A DNA stretch of 64,000 bases from contig NZ_JOTP01000010.1 in NCBI RefSeq assembly GCF_000715205.1, positions 62,001 to 126,000 of the forward strand. The letters are read 5' to 3'. Under the pieces are notes generated by a model, which saw only the letters and a list, made by a program, of their open reading frames with translations, made no database searches and was not told the DNA's origin. Made by a program: the position numbers and the translations under genes. This DNA comes from Bacillus zhangzhouensis (GTDB lineage: Bacteria > Bacillota > Bacilli > Bacillales > Bacillaceae). Of this stretch, positions 28,381-37,884 are shown one piece after another (position 1 is the first letter of the stretch; each line of letters starts with the position of its first letter).

Positions 28381-28949
28381 CATTTCGCAGATACTCTTTT
28401 TGCATAAATAATGTACCGCTCTGGTGCATTCCCAACGAAATGAAATGGATAGCAAGTGGTTAACACTAGCTCTTCTTTTTCATTCTGCAAGGTGATAATG
28501 GATGTATCATGCTGATCCACAATTTTCGTATGTGTGATTTCATAAACAAACTCACCATACGGTACAGTGATTTTCAGCTGATCTCCAATGTCAAGCTCGC
28601 CTGTCCGGCGAAACACTGTGTCCCGGTGACCCGACAGAACGATTTGTCCATTTTGATCAGGGTAATAACTGCCTTTATAATGTCCTACCCCTTTGGCAAG
28701 GTCGTCTGCATCCGTTCCCTCAACAATAGGAAGGTCTGCTTTTAATTTCGGAATCGTCAGGATGCCAGCGGCTTTCCCCATTTCAGGAGCAAACTTCTTC
28801 TTTGACATCCCTTGATCGACCGCCACGGCCTTCTTCGCTTCTTCTAATGATTGTGCTGTTTGAAGGTGAGTAGAGGCAATTTGCCAAATTCCCCAGCCGA
28901 GCAGGACAATACCTGCTGTCATCACAGTAAGTGCCAGCCACTTTTTCAT
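28380..28949 (-). CDS. yhcS: class D sortase YhcS (SrtD)
   Basis: A membrane-anchored transpeptidase that links LPxTx-tagged proteins to the wall; in B. subtilis YhcS anchors YhcR and YfkN at LPDTS-type signals. It has 189 residues: an N-terminal membrane anchor (5-28), then the sortase barrel. Catalytic His is in LSGHRDTVFR near 112, Cys in VLTTCYPFHF near 167 and Arg in APERYIIYAKR near 180. AAAGGAGCTTAAGC fixes the start. It sits 53 bases after yhcR, yet that protein here lacks a sorting signal (see findings). Confidence 0.9.
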   Translation of the reverse strand: MKKWLALTVMTAGIVLLGWGIWQIASTHLQTAQSLEEAKKAVAVDQGMSKKKFAPEMGKAAGILTIPKLKADLPIVEGTDADDLAKGVGHYKGSYYPDQNGQIVLSGHRDTVFRRTGELDIGDQLKITVPYGEFVYEITHTKIVDQHDTSIITLQNEKEELVLTTCYPFHFVGNAPERYIIYAKRVSAK

Positions 28950-29002
28950 GCTTAAGCTCCTTTGTTTGAAAAACCATTACAACTACTTAGATAATATTTC
29001 CT

Positions 29003-31909
29003 TCAGCTTGCTGCTGCCTTTTCTTCTTGTTTTGCTTTTTGAATTCGTCCCTCTTTTTGATACACAATGGAAGCACCCTCAAAGCTCTTCACAAATTCAA
29101 CGGTTGCTTCTAAATCTTCTGGGCCCGTTTCAGGATTTTTCCCGAGATTGCCTATCGGCGCATATTTACTTCCAGTTGCGGTTGCCATGAAGTTATTCAC
29201 CGTGAGAGTATAGGTTTGATCAAAAGCAACGGCTGAACCATCTGGCAGCTTCAAGTCGACTACTTTATATGTTAACGGATCATAGGAATATGAAAAGCCC
29301 GAAATACTATAATCTGGTCCAAATTGAGGAGATATTTGTGCTTCAATGATTTCAACCAAGTCCTTCCCCTTAATCTCCAGCTTGACTAAAACGTTGCCGA
29401 ATGGCTGAATATTAAAGAGATCTCCCCAAGTAATCGGCCCTTTTTCGAGGTTTTGCCTGATGCCACCACCATTCATCATGGCAAAGTCACTTTTCATTGA
29501 ATATCTCATACCATCGGCAATGAGGTTACCAAGCGGTGTATCTCCATCATTCGAATAGCCGCCTTCCATTTTTACGCCTGCTTCTCCAACAACCTCACTA
29601 ATGATTGGTTCAACTTCTTTTCCGTAATGAGCTAAAATAGCGGCTGCTTCTTTGTCCTTTTCAATACCAGATTGGTCTACATACTGGATGTTAGCACTCT
29701 TTTTGACAATATCCTTCGTTTTCCGGTCAAGTGTTACACTCACTTCGCCAATTGCTTTCCCATATTCAAAGGCTTGAACGATTAGTTTCCCATTGACCTC
29801 TCCATTGACCACTTCGTGATTATGTCCTGCAAAAATGACATCAATTTCGTCATCACCTTCTTTGGCAAGCTTCGCACTCTCCCCAGTAATGGTATCTCCA
29901 TTTTGAGAGGCTGTCATATGAGCCAGCACCGCAATGGCTTTGATCCCTTTTTGCTTTAGTTCCTTCGTTTCTTTATTGACGGCTTTTACTTCATCTGTAA
30001 ACTGGATGTCTTTAATCCCCTCTGGCATCACCATTCCTGCGGCTGACTTCGTCACAACACCGATAAATGCGACAGGAATTCCTTCGACTTCCTTGATTTC
30101 ATAGGCAGGTAAAAGTGGTTTGCCCGTATCCTTGTATTCACAGTTCGCACAAACGAGTGGAAAGTTCTGGCCCTCATACCCCTTTGTGCCTTTAGGGTGA
30201 TCTCCACCATATAAGATACGCAATAGCTCGTCTACGCCTTCATCAAATTCATGATTGCCGACTGTGCCAACATCAAAGCCTATGTTCTCCATGAGTTCAA
30301 CTGTTGGTTCATCTTGCAGAAGTGAAGATACCGGAGAGCTTCCACCAATCATATCCCCTGCATGGACCGTAATCGTATTTTTGTGTGCTGCTTGTTTTTG
30401 TTTCATATATGCCGCCACATAATCCATTCGTCCGTACATTCCTTTACTGCCATCACCCATTATATCCAGCTCGTATTCTTGATCGATTTTACCATGTAGA
30501 TCATTCATGCTTAAAATCGTTAATGGTACTTCGCTCGATTCCTCTGCCGGCTCATATCCAGCCTGCTCTGCTTCCTCTTTTGAAGCAAAAAAGACACGTT
30601 TATCTACGTCTATGTCTTTCCAGTTTTGAGGGGATACGTAGGTTTTCTCAGATGAATCACCAACATAACGTGTGAGTCCTTTTTTCTGCTCGCGTGCTCT
30701 AAATTCAAATGGCTGTTCCAGCAGAGGGTCTGCTTCGTTCCAAATGCCCAGCCCTTTTTCCTTCGCTTCTTTGACGGCTTGTTGGAACGTATGATAGTCT
30801 TTTTCATCTCCAACTGGCCAGATGAAATAAGTAGGGGCATAACCTTTTTTCACAAGCTCTAAATTTGTATTGATCCCTTTTTTGGTTTTCACTTGAGCTA
30901 GCAGACGTCCATAGCCATCCTTCGCTTCAGGACCAATGTTTAACGTGACTTTATCACCGCTTGAAAGAAGCGATTTTAAATAGTCAGTCGCTTGCTGTCC
31001 AAAGCTCAGTTGGTTTTGATCTAATTCATTTTTTGGCTTATGGTACGTTTCTGGCGTGTCCATATTGACAAAGCGCACCTTTGTTGTACCAAGCACCGGT
31101 TTTTTTAAATGAATGGTATCTCCATCCACCACTCGGTCAACCGTTGCCTCATATTCTTTCTTGATTTTTGGTGGCTTTGGCTGGCGTTTCAGTAGTTTGA
31201 CATCATTCTTGTGTCTTGGAAGCACCTGCAGCGTATCATACCTGCTTAAAACCCCTGTAAACTCATACCATTTCCCTGCCTTTACTTGATCAATGGCACC
31301 TGTATCGACCATCACTCTAAGGACGGTACTGTGATATTTTTTATCTATGACGGTCACATTGTATCCACCACCAGCAGGCTGATCCGGCTTTGATTCCGCG
31401 TAGCCTTTTACCTTCACAAGTCTTCCTTCATATTTACCTGCCTGATCCGTTTCCAGTTGTTTAATGGAGACTCGCTTAGGCGCTGGCAATGTTTGATTCA
31501 CAGCATCTATCCTCAGACGGTCTTGATCTGGCACAATTTCGATCAGCCCTTTATAAGACGTGACCTTGCCAGTCACCGTCACCTTCATGCCGGCTTTTAA
31601 TGCCGGGAAACTTTTGGGTTGCGTGGAATAAATATTGATTCCAGCCGTTTTGTCCTGAATATATGTCGATAGTTTCCCATTGCCTATAGCGGATTGATCT
31701 GCTGTCACAATTCCGCTCACCGTAACCGTCTCTCCTATCAGCTGACGGGCTTTCTTAATCTTCATTGGCTTCATTTGTTTCCACACGGTTTCCTTCTTCT
31801 CAGACGCCCTAACCTGCTCTGCTGTCATCACACCTGGCAGTAAGGATTGTAGACTAAAGATCACCAAAATTAAACAACAGATCATTCGAATTGAAAGTAT
31901 ACGTTTCAT
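29003..31909 (-). CDS. yhcR: extracellular nuclease/5'-nucleotidase YhcR, lacking wall anchor
   Basis: A secreted nucleic-acid-degrading enzyme that releases nucleosides and phosphate. It has 968 residues: a signal peptide (1-32), two OB-fold regions (about 50-240), a thermonuclease-like domain (about 250-395, TVDRVVDGDTIHL and the Arg/Glu core VRFVNMDTPETYH), a metallophosphatase domain (about 465-690, ILSMNDLHGKIDQ, GNHEFDEG, FAGHNHEVV) and a 5'-nucleotidase C-terminal domain (about 760-930, MNGGGIRQNL, FNIQPFGN). B. subtilis YhcR is about 1217 residues and ends in a sortase signal. Here the protein stops at QKAKQEEKAAAS, with no LPxTx, hydrophobic helix or charged tail. It follows AAAGGAGAGAGG. 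Confidence 0.9.
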   Translation of the reverse strand: MKRILSIRMICCLILVIFSLQSLLPGVMTAEQVRASEKKETVWKQMKPMKIKKARQLIGETVTVSGIVTADQSAIGNGKLSTYIQDKTAGINIYSTQPKSFPALKAGMKVTVTGKVTSYKGLIEIVPDQDRLRIDAVNQTLPAPKRVSIKQLETDQAGKYEGRLVKVKGYAESKPDQPAGGGYNVTVIDKKYHSTVLRVMVDTGAIDQVKAGKWYEFTGVLSRYDTLQVLPRHKNDVKLLKRQPKPPKIKKEYEATVDRVVDGDTIHLKKPVLGTTKVRFVNMDTPETYHKPKNELDQNQLSFGQQATDYLKSLLSSGDKVTLNIGPEAKDGYGRLLAQVKTKKGINTNLELVKKGYAPTYFIWPVGDEKDYHTFQQAVKEAKEKGLGIWNEADPLLEQPFEFRAREQKKGLTRYVGDSSEKTYVSPQNWKDIDVDKRVFFASKEEAEQAGYEPAEESSEVPLTILSMNDLHGKIDQEYELDIMGDGSKGMYGRMDYVAAYMKQKQAAHKNTITVHAGDMIGGSSPVSSLLQDEPTVELMENIGFDVGTVGNHEFDEGVDELLRILYGGDHPKGTKGYEGQNFPLVCANCEYKDTGKPLLPAYEIKEVEGIPVAFIGVVTKSAAGMVMPEGIKDIQFTDEVKAVNKETKELKQKGIKAIAVLAHMTASQNGDTITGESAKLAKEGDDEIDVIFAGHNHEVVNGEVNGKLIVQAFEYGKAIGEVSVTLDRKTKDIVKKSANIQYVDQSGIEKDKEAAAILAHYGKEVEPIISEVVGEAGVKMEGGYSNDGDTPLGNLIADGMRYSMKSDFAMMNGGGIRQNLEKGPITWGDLFNIQPFGNVLVKLEIKGKDLVEIIEAQISPQFGPDYSISGFSYSYDPLTYKVVDLKLPDGSAVAFDQTYTLTVNNFMATATGSKYAPIGNLGKNPETGPEDLEATVEFVKSFEGASIVYQKEGRIQKAKQEEKAAAS

Positions 31910-31995
31910 CAGACCTCTCTCCTTTGAACTTCATCTCTCATAGTGTACAAAGTAAATATTGATGTTGAATGGATTTCATGTAAAACTTATCTCCT

Positions 31996-34900
31996 TCAAC
32001 TCATTGGAAACGTAATAATCACCCGTGTTCCCTCAAAGCTTTTGCTTTCAAAACGAATGGTGCCGCCATGGCTTTCAATGATTTTAATGGTCATCATCAA
32101 TCCAAGGCCCGTCCCTTTTTCTTTCGTTGTATAAAAAGGTTCACCCAGTTTCCCCATTTCATCTTCTGGTATGCCCTTTCCTTGGTCTTCGAATATCAGC
32201 ATCATTTGATTGTTTTTCAGTACTGAGGTCACTTGGATGACACCTGTCACGCCATCCATTGCTTCAATTCCGTTTTTAAGGATGTTCAGGAAGACTTGTT
32301 TCAGTTCATTCGGTATGCCTTGAATGTTTGGCAGTGACGGAGAAAGGTTTTTTTGAATGGACACGCCTTTTAAGACCGCCTGCGATTCAACGACCATGAT
32401 GACTTCTTCGAGCAGAAGATTGACATGTACCGGCTCAAATTTCACAGATTTACTTCTAGAAAGCACTAGGAATTCGTTAATAATCGCCTCAAGCCGATTA
32501 AACTCTGACATCATCACATCTGCATAATCCTTCTGATATTTTTTACTTTGAATCATCAGCTGTAAAAATCCCTTTAACGACGTCAGCGGGTTACGTATCT
32601 CATGGGCAATGCCTGCTGCAAGCTGACCAACTGCCGATAGCATCTCAGACTTCATCAGCATCTTCTCTGACTGCTTTTGATTGGTAATATCCTCTGAAAT
32701 CCGCATCACGGTTGCCTGCATTTTGTTAGGATCATCAATTCGATGTAAAGAGACTCTCTCCCATCGTTCGCGTCCTGATAAATCCTGAAAGTACAACTCA
32801 CCTGTCCAGCTGCCATCTCTTAAACAAACATCCCATTGCTTCGCTAAATCATCACATTGACATAGCGAATGGTAGACAGAAAAAATATCTTTGCCGATCA
32901 GGTCATATTCATGCTGCTGTACAAACTGACAAAAGCGCTGATTCACGCATTGGATGATTCCTTCCTCTGTTGCGACAACAATATGAATATGGCTGTTATC
33001 AAGTGCTGTCACCGCAAGATGAAGCGACTGCTTGATTTTCGTCATTTCCGTCATTTTGATCCATGTCATCACCGCTCCCTCATGATCCTGATCAAAGATA
33101 GGCGTAATTTGAACGGTGAATTGCTCTCCTTCGTTCGTTTCAATTTCACGTTCGATGACACGCCTGTCCGATATGACGGATTGAATATCATCATAAAGCG
33201 TTTCCTGCGCTAGCTTTTTAGCCATTGACTGAAAAGATTGCTGGTGCCTTATTTGAGCTGAAGTAAATAAAGAGGCAGCTGAAGGAGCGTAATAGCGAAT
33301 ATTCATGTTCCGGTCCACAAACAACGTCGCAAGCTCTGGCTTCACAGAGGGTCTGTACAGTTCTTCTCTTGTCACCTTTAAGTTGTTTATGATATTAATC
33401 AAATGTTCGTGTTTTTTCTCAAGCTCCTCTATTTGCGTGTTTTTTGCTTTTAATTGAGCCCTTGCCTCTTGCTCCTTTTGTTTGACTTCATTGAGTTCAT
33501 TTTCTAAATCGACAATACGCTGTTGATAGACTGAATTCTGATCTGGCATCCCTTTGTCCCTGCCGTTCTTTTGATTTTTCCCTCTCTCATTCATCCGAAT
33601 AAGAATGACGTATACTCCCTTAAAACGGCGATCAAAACTTTTCACGGTAAAATCTACATACTGCTTTCTGCCTTTTTCCGAAATAAGAACATGCTGAAAC
33701 ACAACCTCTGTCTCGTCTGTCCACACCTTTTGAAAGGTTTGACTCAACATCTCTTTCATATAATCAGGCGTCACATATTCACATGATTGATCTGACACTT
33801 CTGTATGTTCTAGGAAAGAATAGGTACCCTTTGATATCGCCAGGATTTTGTCACAATCGTTGATCACCATGCATGCGTCATAATCCTTGCTCACTTCTTG
33901 CATATATTGTGCAGCTCGCTCTTTTAACTCCACATAACGAGCGTCATGTGCCCAAGATACATTGTATTTAGGAACGTTTGAATGGGTGTAAATGTTCCAC
34001 TTTTCATTGAACAAATGAAACAAGCGAGGAATATTGGGTACAGTTTCATTTGGCCCTAATATCAACATCCCTTGATCTTTTAAAGCATATTGGAATCGGG
34101 ACAACACTCGTTTTTGTACTTCAGGCTGGAAGTACATGAGAACATTTCGGCAACTGATAAAATCGAGGTGGATAAAAGGTGAATCGATCAATAAATTGTG
34201 AGGTGCAAAGACAATATATTTTCTAAGCGACTGCTTCACAATAAAAGCGTCACCTTTTTTTTCGAAATATCGCGCCCGCCATTTTTCTGGCATTCTTGCC
34301 ATAGACTCTACCGAGTAAAGACCTTTACTGGCCATTTGAATCGCTTTCCGGTTGATGTCTGTTGCAAACACTTGAAGTTCAATAGACATTTGTCTTCGCT
34401 TCATTTCTTCTAAAAATAAAATCGTAAAGGAATAGGCTTCTTCCCCTGTAGAACATCCCGCAATCCAAATGCGGCATCGAGATTTCCCGTTTTTCATCGC
34501 ATTTTCAACGATCGACGGAATGACCTTATGTTCACATACTCGAAAAGCCTCCATATCTCTAAAAAAAGAGGTCGTGCCGCTGAGAAGCTGTACATGTAAA
34601 CGGTCAAGCTCATCTGGCTCCCTTTCTAATAAACGATCGTACTCTGATAATAATGAAATCGGTTGTTTTGCACTCCGCATTCGTTTTTGAATGACAGAGA
34701 GTATCCTTTTCCTTTCATAGGTTGAAAAGGCAATTCCTTTATACATTTCAAGACGTTCAATCATTCTAAGCAAAACGGGATCTGCATCATCGGCATGTGG
34801 GACATTGATGATATTGGCGATATATGCTGCAAGAATTGAAGGATCTTTGAATGTTTGATGATACATGCTGTCAAAACCACTTTCTATCTCACTGCATGAT

Positions 34901-35376
34901 AAGGCTGTACCACCTTGCTCCACCAATTGAAGCAAACCACTCCCCGCACAATGACCTTTTTGAAAAAAGATCGCAAAGGCCTCTTCCTTTTGCACATTGG
35001 CAAGTGACTGAAAAAGCGAGTCGACAGAGCATGCCTTGTTCGTTGGAAGCTGCTCTGATACGTGCAATCGTTTGTCTTCTGTTAACGTGACAACCGAATG
35101 CTGCGGACAAAAATAAATCATATTTTCCATGACTTTCTCACCATGCTTAATCGTTTTTGCCCGGTAGCCAATCGGTAAAACAAGTGATTCCAAATCAGTT
35201 ATACAATCGCCCGTCACATGATTTTGCACAACAATAAAAGAGGCATTTATTTCATTTGAAAACGATTGAAAAAAAGCCTCAAGATGATGCTGTTCAAACG
35301 GCGAAACACCGATGCCAATCACTGGTGCCTGCACATGTTCGTCTTCTATCAAACGATTAATGATTTTGTCCTGCAT
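31996..35376 (-). CDS. orphan CheB-like / CheR / PAS / histidine kinase fusion
   Basis: A soluble 1126-residue signalling protein. Residues 1-190 resemble a CheB methylesterase domain: APVIGIGVSPFE keeps the family GIG-x-S turn, but the His and Asp regions look degenerate (VVQNHVTGD, FFQKGHCAGSG). Residues about 200-480 are a CheR methyltransferase with the SAM motif IAGCSTGEEAYS and FISCRNVLMYF. Then follow a PAS-like segment (about 490-600), a coiled coil (about 615-675) and two PAS domains (about 680-790 and 800-910). A kinase core follows: HisKA with LAAGIAHEIRNPLTSLKGFL near 930, and HATPase (LNILKNGIEAMD, EDQGKGIPEDE, TGLGLMMTI). No response regulator is adjacent. The H-box strongly resembles Bacillus sporulation kinases. 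It is inserted between yhcR and yhcQ. Confidence 0.88.
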   Translation of the reverse strand: MQDKIINRLIEDEHVQAPVIGIGVSPFEQHHLEAFFQSFSNEINASFIVVQNHVTGDCITDLESLVLPIGYRAKTIKHGEKVMENMIYFCPQHSVVTLTEDKRLHVSEQLPTNKACSVDSLFQSLANVQKEEAFAIFFQKGHCAGSGLLQLVEQGGTALSCSEIESGFDSMYHQTFKDPSILAAYIANIINVPHADDADPVLLRMIERLEMYKGIAFSTYERKRILSVIQKRMRSAKQPISLLSEYDRLLEREPDELDRLHVQLLSGTTSFFRDMEAFRVCEHKVIPSIVENAMKNGKSRCRIWIAGCSTGEEAYSFTILFLEEMKRRQMSIELQVFATDINRKAIQMASKGLYSVESMARMPEKWRARYFEKKGDAFIVKQSLRKYIVFAPHNLLIDSPFIHLDFISCRNVLMYFQPEVQKRVLSRFQYALKDQGMLILGPNETVPNIPRLFHLFNEKWNIYTHSNVPKYNVSWAHDARYVELKERAAQYMQEVSKDYDACMVINDCDKILAISKGTYSFLEHTEVSDQSCEYVTPDYMKEMLSQTFQKVWTDETEVVFQHVLISEKGRKQYVDFTVKSFDRRFKGVYVILIRMNERGKNQKNGRDKGMPDQNSVYQQRIVDLENELNEVKQKEQEARAQLKAKNTQIEELEKKHEHLINIINNLKVTREELYRPSVKPELATLFVDRNMNIRYYAPSAASLFTSAQIRHQQSFQSMAKKLAQETLYDDIQSVISDRRVIEREIETNEGEQFTVQITPIFDQDHEGAVMTWIKMTEMTKIKQSLHLAVTALDNSHIHIVVATEEGIIQCVNQRFCQFVQQHEYDLIGKDIFSVYHSLCQCDDLAKQWDVCLRDGSWTGELYFQDLSGRERWERVSLHRIDDPNKMQATVMRISEDITNQKQSEKMLMKSEMLSAVGQLAAGIAHEIRNPLTSLKGFLQLMIQSKKYQKDYADVMMSEFNRLEAIINEFLVLSRSKSVKFEPVHVNLLLEEVIMVVESQAVLKGVSIQKNLSPSLPNIQGIPNELKQVFLNILKNGIEAMDGVTGVIQVTSVLKNNQMMLIFEDQGKGIPEDEMGKLGEPFYTTKEKGTGLGLMMTIKIIESHGGTIRFESKSFEGTRVIITFPMS

Positions 35377-35520
35377 CTGCTACCCCCATGTTCATTCGTC
35401 TGATACTTTTTTTCGACAAAAAGGAAGAAAACCCTCTAATTGTAAATAATGTTTTTTGCATGAAAGAAGGAAAACATCCTCACATTAAAACAGAATGTAA
35501 AAACAGAAGGAGGAACCTCT

Positions 35521-36165
35521 ATGCAAAACGAGCAGCAACCACCATTTCAAGGAAGTGCCCCGCAGCCTGAGCTCAACCATGGCGGGCATGAGTTATTTGA
35601 TTTACATGAAATTTTAGCAGGCACGATTAATATTCTGGATCAATATTTAATCTTTCGGCAGTTTATCCAAGATCCTGCATTATCCGACATTTTAGATCGA
35701 CAATATCAATTCGTTTTATCCCAGTACAATGTCACTGTAGATTGTTTTTCTACTGGACAAAAGCCTAGTGAAGAAACCGCTACTTATATGATGAAAGAGC
35801 CTACACAGGTGACGTACGGGATCAAACCTTCTCAGCCGAAGAAGCCAAATCAGTCATTGCAAGATGTAAAAGATGCAGGTATCACAGGGCATATGCTCGG
35901 CCTCGTGAAATCACATGCAGGATTACTAGCCATGACATCACTAGAAGTAACAAATCCAGTTGTCAGACGTGTGCTCGCAGCGCAAATTCCGAACTTTATC
36001 GAAATGGCGTATGAAATTTTCTTGTATCAAAACAAACATGGCTACTATCAAGTCCCTCAGCTTTCTGTACAAGACATGAAAGCGATGACATCTACATTTG
36101 TTCCAATGCAAGGACAGGTTCAAATGCCGCCTAGCAAAGCCAATCAGCAAAAGCCGCTTCATTAA
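35521..36165 (+). CDS. yhcQ: spore coat protein YhcQ (CotF-like)
   Basis: A CotF-family spore coat-associated protein of 214 residues, close to the B. subtilis size. The N-terminus is Gln/Pro-rich (NEQQPPFQGSAPQPEL). The core helical CotF domain spans about 25-180 with HEILAGTINILDQYLIFRQF near 36 and MLGLVKSHAGLLAMTSLEV near 127. A Gln/Pro tail follows. AGAAGGAGG precedes the ATG. It would be expressed in the mother cell or forespore during sporulation. It converges with the metalloprotease-like gene through a shared hairpin. Confidence 0.85.
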   Translation: MQNEQQPPFQGSAPQPELNHGGHELFDLHEILAGTINILDQYLIFRQFIQDPALSDILDRQYQFVLSQYNVTVDCFSTGQKPSEETATYMMKEPTQVTYGIKPSQPKKPNQSLQDVKDAGITGHMLGLVKSHAGLLAMTSLEVTNPVVRRVLAAQIPNFIEMAYEIFLYQNKHGYYQVPQLSVQDMKAMTSTFVPMQGQVQMPPSKANQQKPLH

Positions 36166-36206
36166 AAAAAACGGCTGACCCCTTTCTCTGGTCAGCCGTT
36201 TTTTCT
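36166..36206. terminator. bidirectional terminator after yhcQ
   Basis: AAAAAAACGGCTGACC..GGTCAGCCGTTTTTT is a very strong symmetric hairpin. It overlaps the end of the convergent gene at 36192. Confidence 0.85.
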
Positions 36207-37067
36207 TTGATACATCACTTTAAACTGTTCTTCAAAGTCTGAGAGCCGCTGCCCTGTCGCCTGCTCAAAGCCTCTATCAAATCGGCCCTCTTTCGCCGTT
36301 TCCTCCATGATCTCATGTATGATGTTTCGTCCGTAAAGCTGCACCAGCTCATAGATCATATAATAGCTTTGTAAATAAACATCTGTCTCATACGTCATCC
36401 GAGAGTCTTGCCAGTCTTGATCAGAATGAAGAGATTGAAAAGGAACGACGTCGAACCGTTCAGACGTCGCGTTTAACACGTCATAGGCCGTCCACTCTGC
36501 TGTTCCTTCATGGAACCAAAGAGGAAAGATCACTGGAGACACCTTGTATGCATGGACCTTTTCATAGAAAACAAAATGAGCATACTCATGAATGAATAAC
36601 GTGTTGAAAAAGTATAAGGGCAGTGTCTCTTTCTTCAATAATTCTTCCCGTTTATCTGGGTATAACCCAATCATTTGATCATAATCGGAGTAAAAACCCG
36701 TAATTTGCTTGATGCCGGCAAATTGTTCGATCGTGTCTTTATCATCAAAATAAATAATGTCTAAAGGTTTGTCAGGTTCAAACTGAAACACTGACGATGT
36801 CCTCTTCTTTGCCTGATCCAAAGCCTCTATTGTCAGATCCACAAAGACGTCCTCTTCCTCCGCATAGTAAATTCTGATATGTTGATAGACTTGCTTATTG
36901 AGTCCCTCCGTTAAAACCGTTTTAGGAGAAGACTGATGCTCTAAATATTGTCCTGTCAGCTGAAACGCAACATAAATCAAGTACGCGGTGAAAGCATAAA
37001 AAATCAGACCTGCTGCAATCATTCCGCCTACAAGCTTTTTATGAATCAATGACGGCTTGGCTTTCAT
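36192..37067 (-). CDS. membrane-anchored gluzincin-like metalloprotease (MA-like)
   Basis: A 291-residue predicted zinc peptidase, extracellular and tethered by one N-terminal helix (about 12-35). The zinc motif HEXXH is in TLFIHEYAHFVFYE near residue 160. A downstream Glu in LWFHEGTAEWTAYD near 190 is the expected third ligand of the gluzincin (peptidase MA) clan. The C-terminal helices after 210 look like the typical cap. GGTGGGGAG lies before the ATG. I know no named B. subtilis orthologue at this position; it occupies the place of yhcO/yhcP. The substrate is unknown. Confidence 0.75.
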   Translation of the reverse strand: MKAKPSLIHKKLVGGMIAAGLIFYAFTAYLIYVAFQLTGQYLEHQSSPKTVLTEGLNKQVYQHIRIYYAEEEDVFVDLTIEALDQAKKRTSSVFQFEPDKPLDIIYFDDKDTIEQFAGIKQITGFYSDYDQMIGLYPDKREELLKKETLPLYFFNTLFIHEYAHFVFYEKVHAYKVSPVIFPLWFHEGTAEWTAYDVLNATSERFDVVPFQSLHSDQDWQDSRMTYETDVYLQSYYMIYELVQLYGRNIIHEIMEETAKEGRFDRGFEQATGQRLSDFEEQFKVMYQRKNG

Positions 37068-37183
37068 TTACTCCCCACCTGAATTCATCCTGCAACCTCT
37101 TTCTCTTTCTATGAAGAAACAAAGATCAACAAGAGGTGATATATTTTTTACTTTATGCAGTCAGGTGCGTGAGGTGCGGTTCC

Positions 37184-37216
37184 AAACAAAAAAGCCGCAT
37201 ATGACATACGGCTTTT
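37184..37216 (-). terminator. yhcN terminator
   Basis: AAAAAAGCCGCATATG..CATACGGCTTTTG forms a hairpin just after the yhcN stop codon on the minus strand. Confidence 0.7.
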
Positions 37217-37223
37217 GTCGTAG

Positions 37224-37730
37224 CTATTTTGATTCAGGGAAGACACGTCTCACCGTTTCAGTAAATTCATCGAAAAATCCTGAAATTGGCTCTCCGCTTT
37301 TAATACGTTTTCCGTACCCTTTCATACGATCAACAAAGTCTGGATTAGCGGATACATACACGTTATCGATTTGTTGATCCGTTGATTTGACTTTATCTGA
37401 AATTTTCTTTTTCAAATCGTCAGTCACGTCACCGCTTTTATTGCCTTCGAGCACGACGGCAACAAATGCATTTTTCCCTGTGACAAGCACGTTCGCTGTT
37501 TTCACTTCAGACATGTTGGCTACAAGCTCTGACGCCTTATCTGCCACTTTGACCTTTTGTGGCGTTTGAACATCTGGCTGATCCTGTCTCATGTTGTCGT
37601 TCTTATATGTGACATTTTCATACTGTCGTTTCATTGTTCCTCTTCGTTCATCGCCTTGGTTGTTCATTCCACACCCAGCGGTGATTAATGTTGGAACGAG
37701 TAGTAAAGATAGCATCCATTTCTTATTCAT
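37224..37730 (-). CDS. yhcN: spore lipoprotein YhcN (YhcN/YlaJ family)
   Basis: A spore-associated lipoprotein of 168 residues, found in the inner spore membrane in B. subtilis and made under sigma-G. The lipobox is LITAGCGM with the modified Cys near residue 19. The conserved domain (about 60-168) contains MSEVKTANVLVTGKNAFVAV and ends DEFTETVRRVFPESK. The start is ATG at 37730 after AAAGGAGGG. It is the mid-size form of the family (B. subtilis about 189). Confidence 0.88.
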   Translation of the reverse strand: MNKKWMLSLLLVPTLITAGCGMNNQGDERRGTMKRQYENVTYKNDNMRQDQPDVQTPQKVKVADKASELVANMSEVKTANVLVTGKNAFVAVVLEGNKSGDVTDDLKKKISDKVKSTDQQIDNVYVSANPDFVDRMKGYGKRIKSGEPISGFFDEFTETVRRVFPESK

Positions 37731-37884
37731 CAATTATTCCCTCCTTTTGCTCATAGGTTTTTCATCCAATCGACTTTTTATGCACACATCCTCTATTTCA
37801 GCAAAATGAATTCATAATTCAGCTATGTTTGGTCATCCTAAACATGATGAAGAAGAATCATCATGATCAAATGGAGGGATTCGT

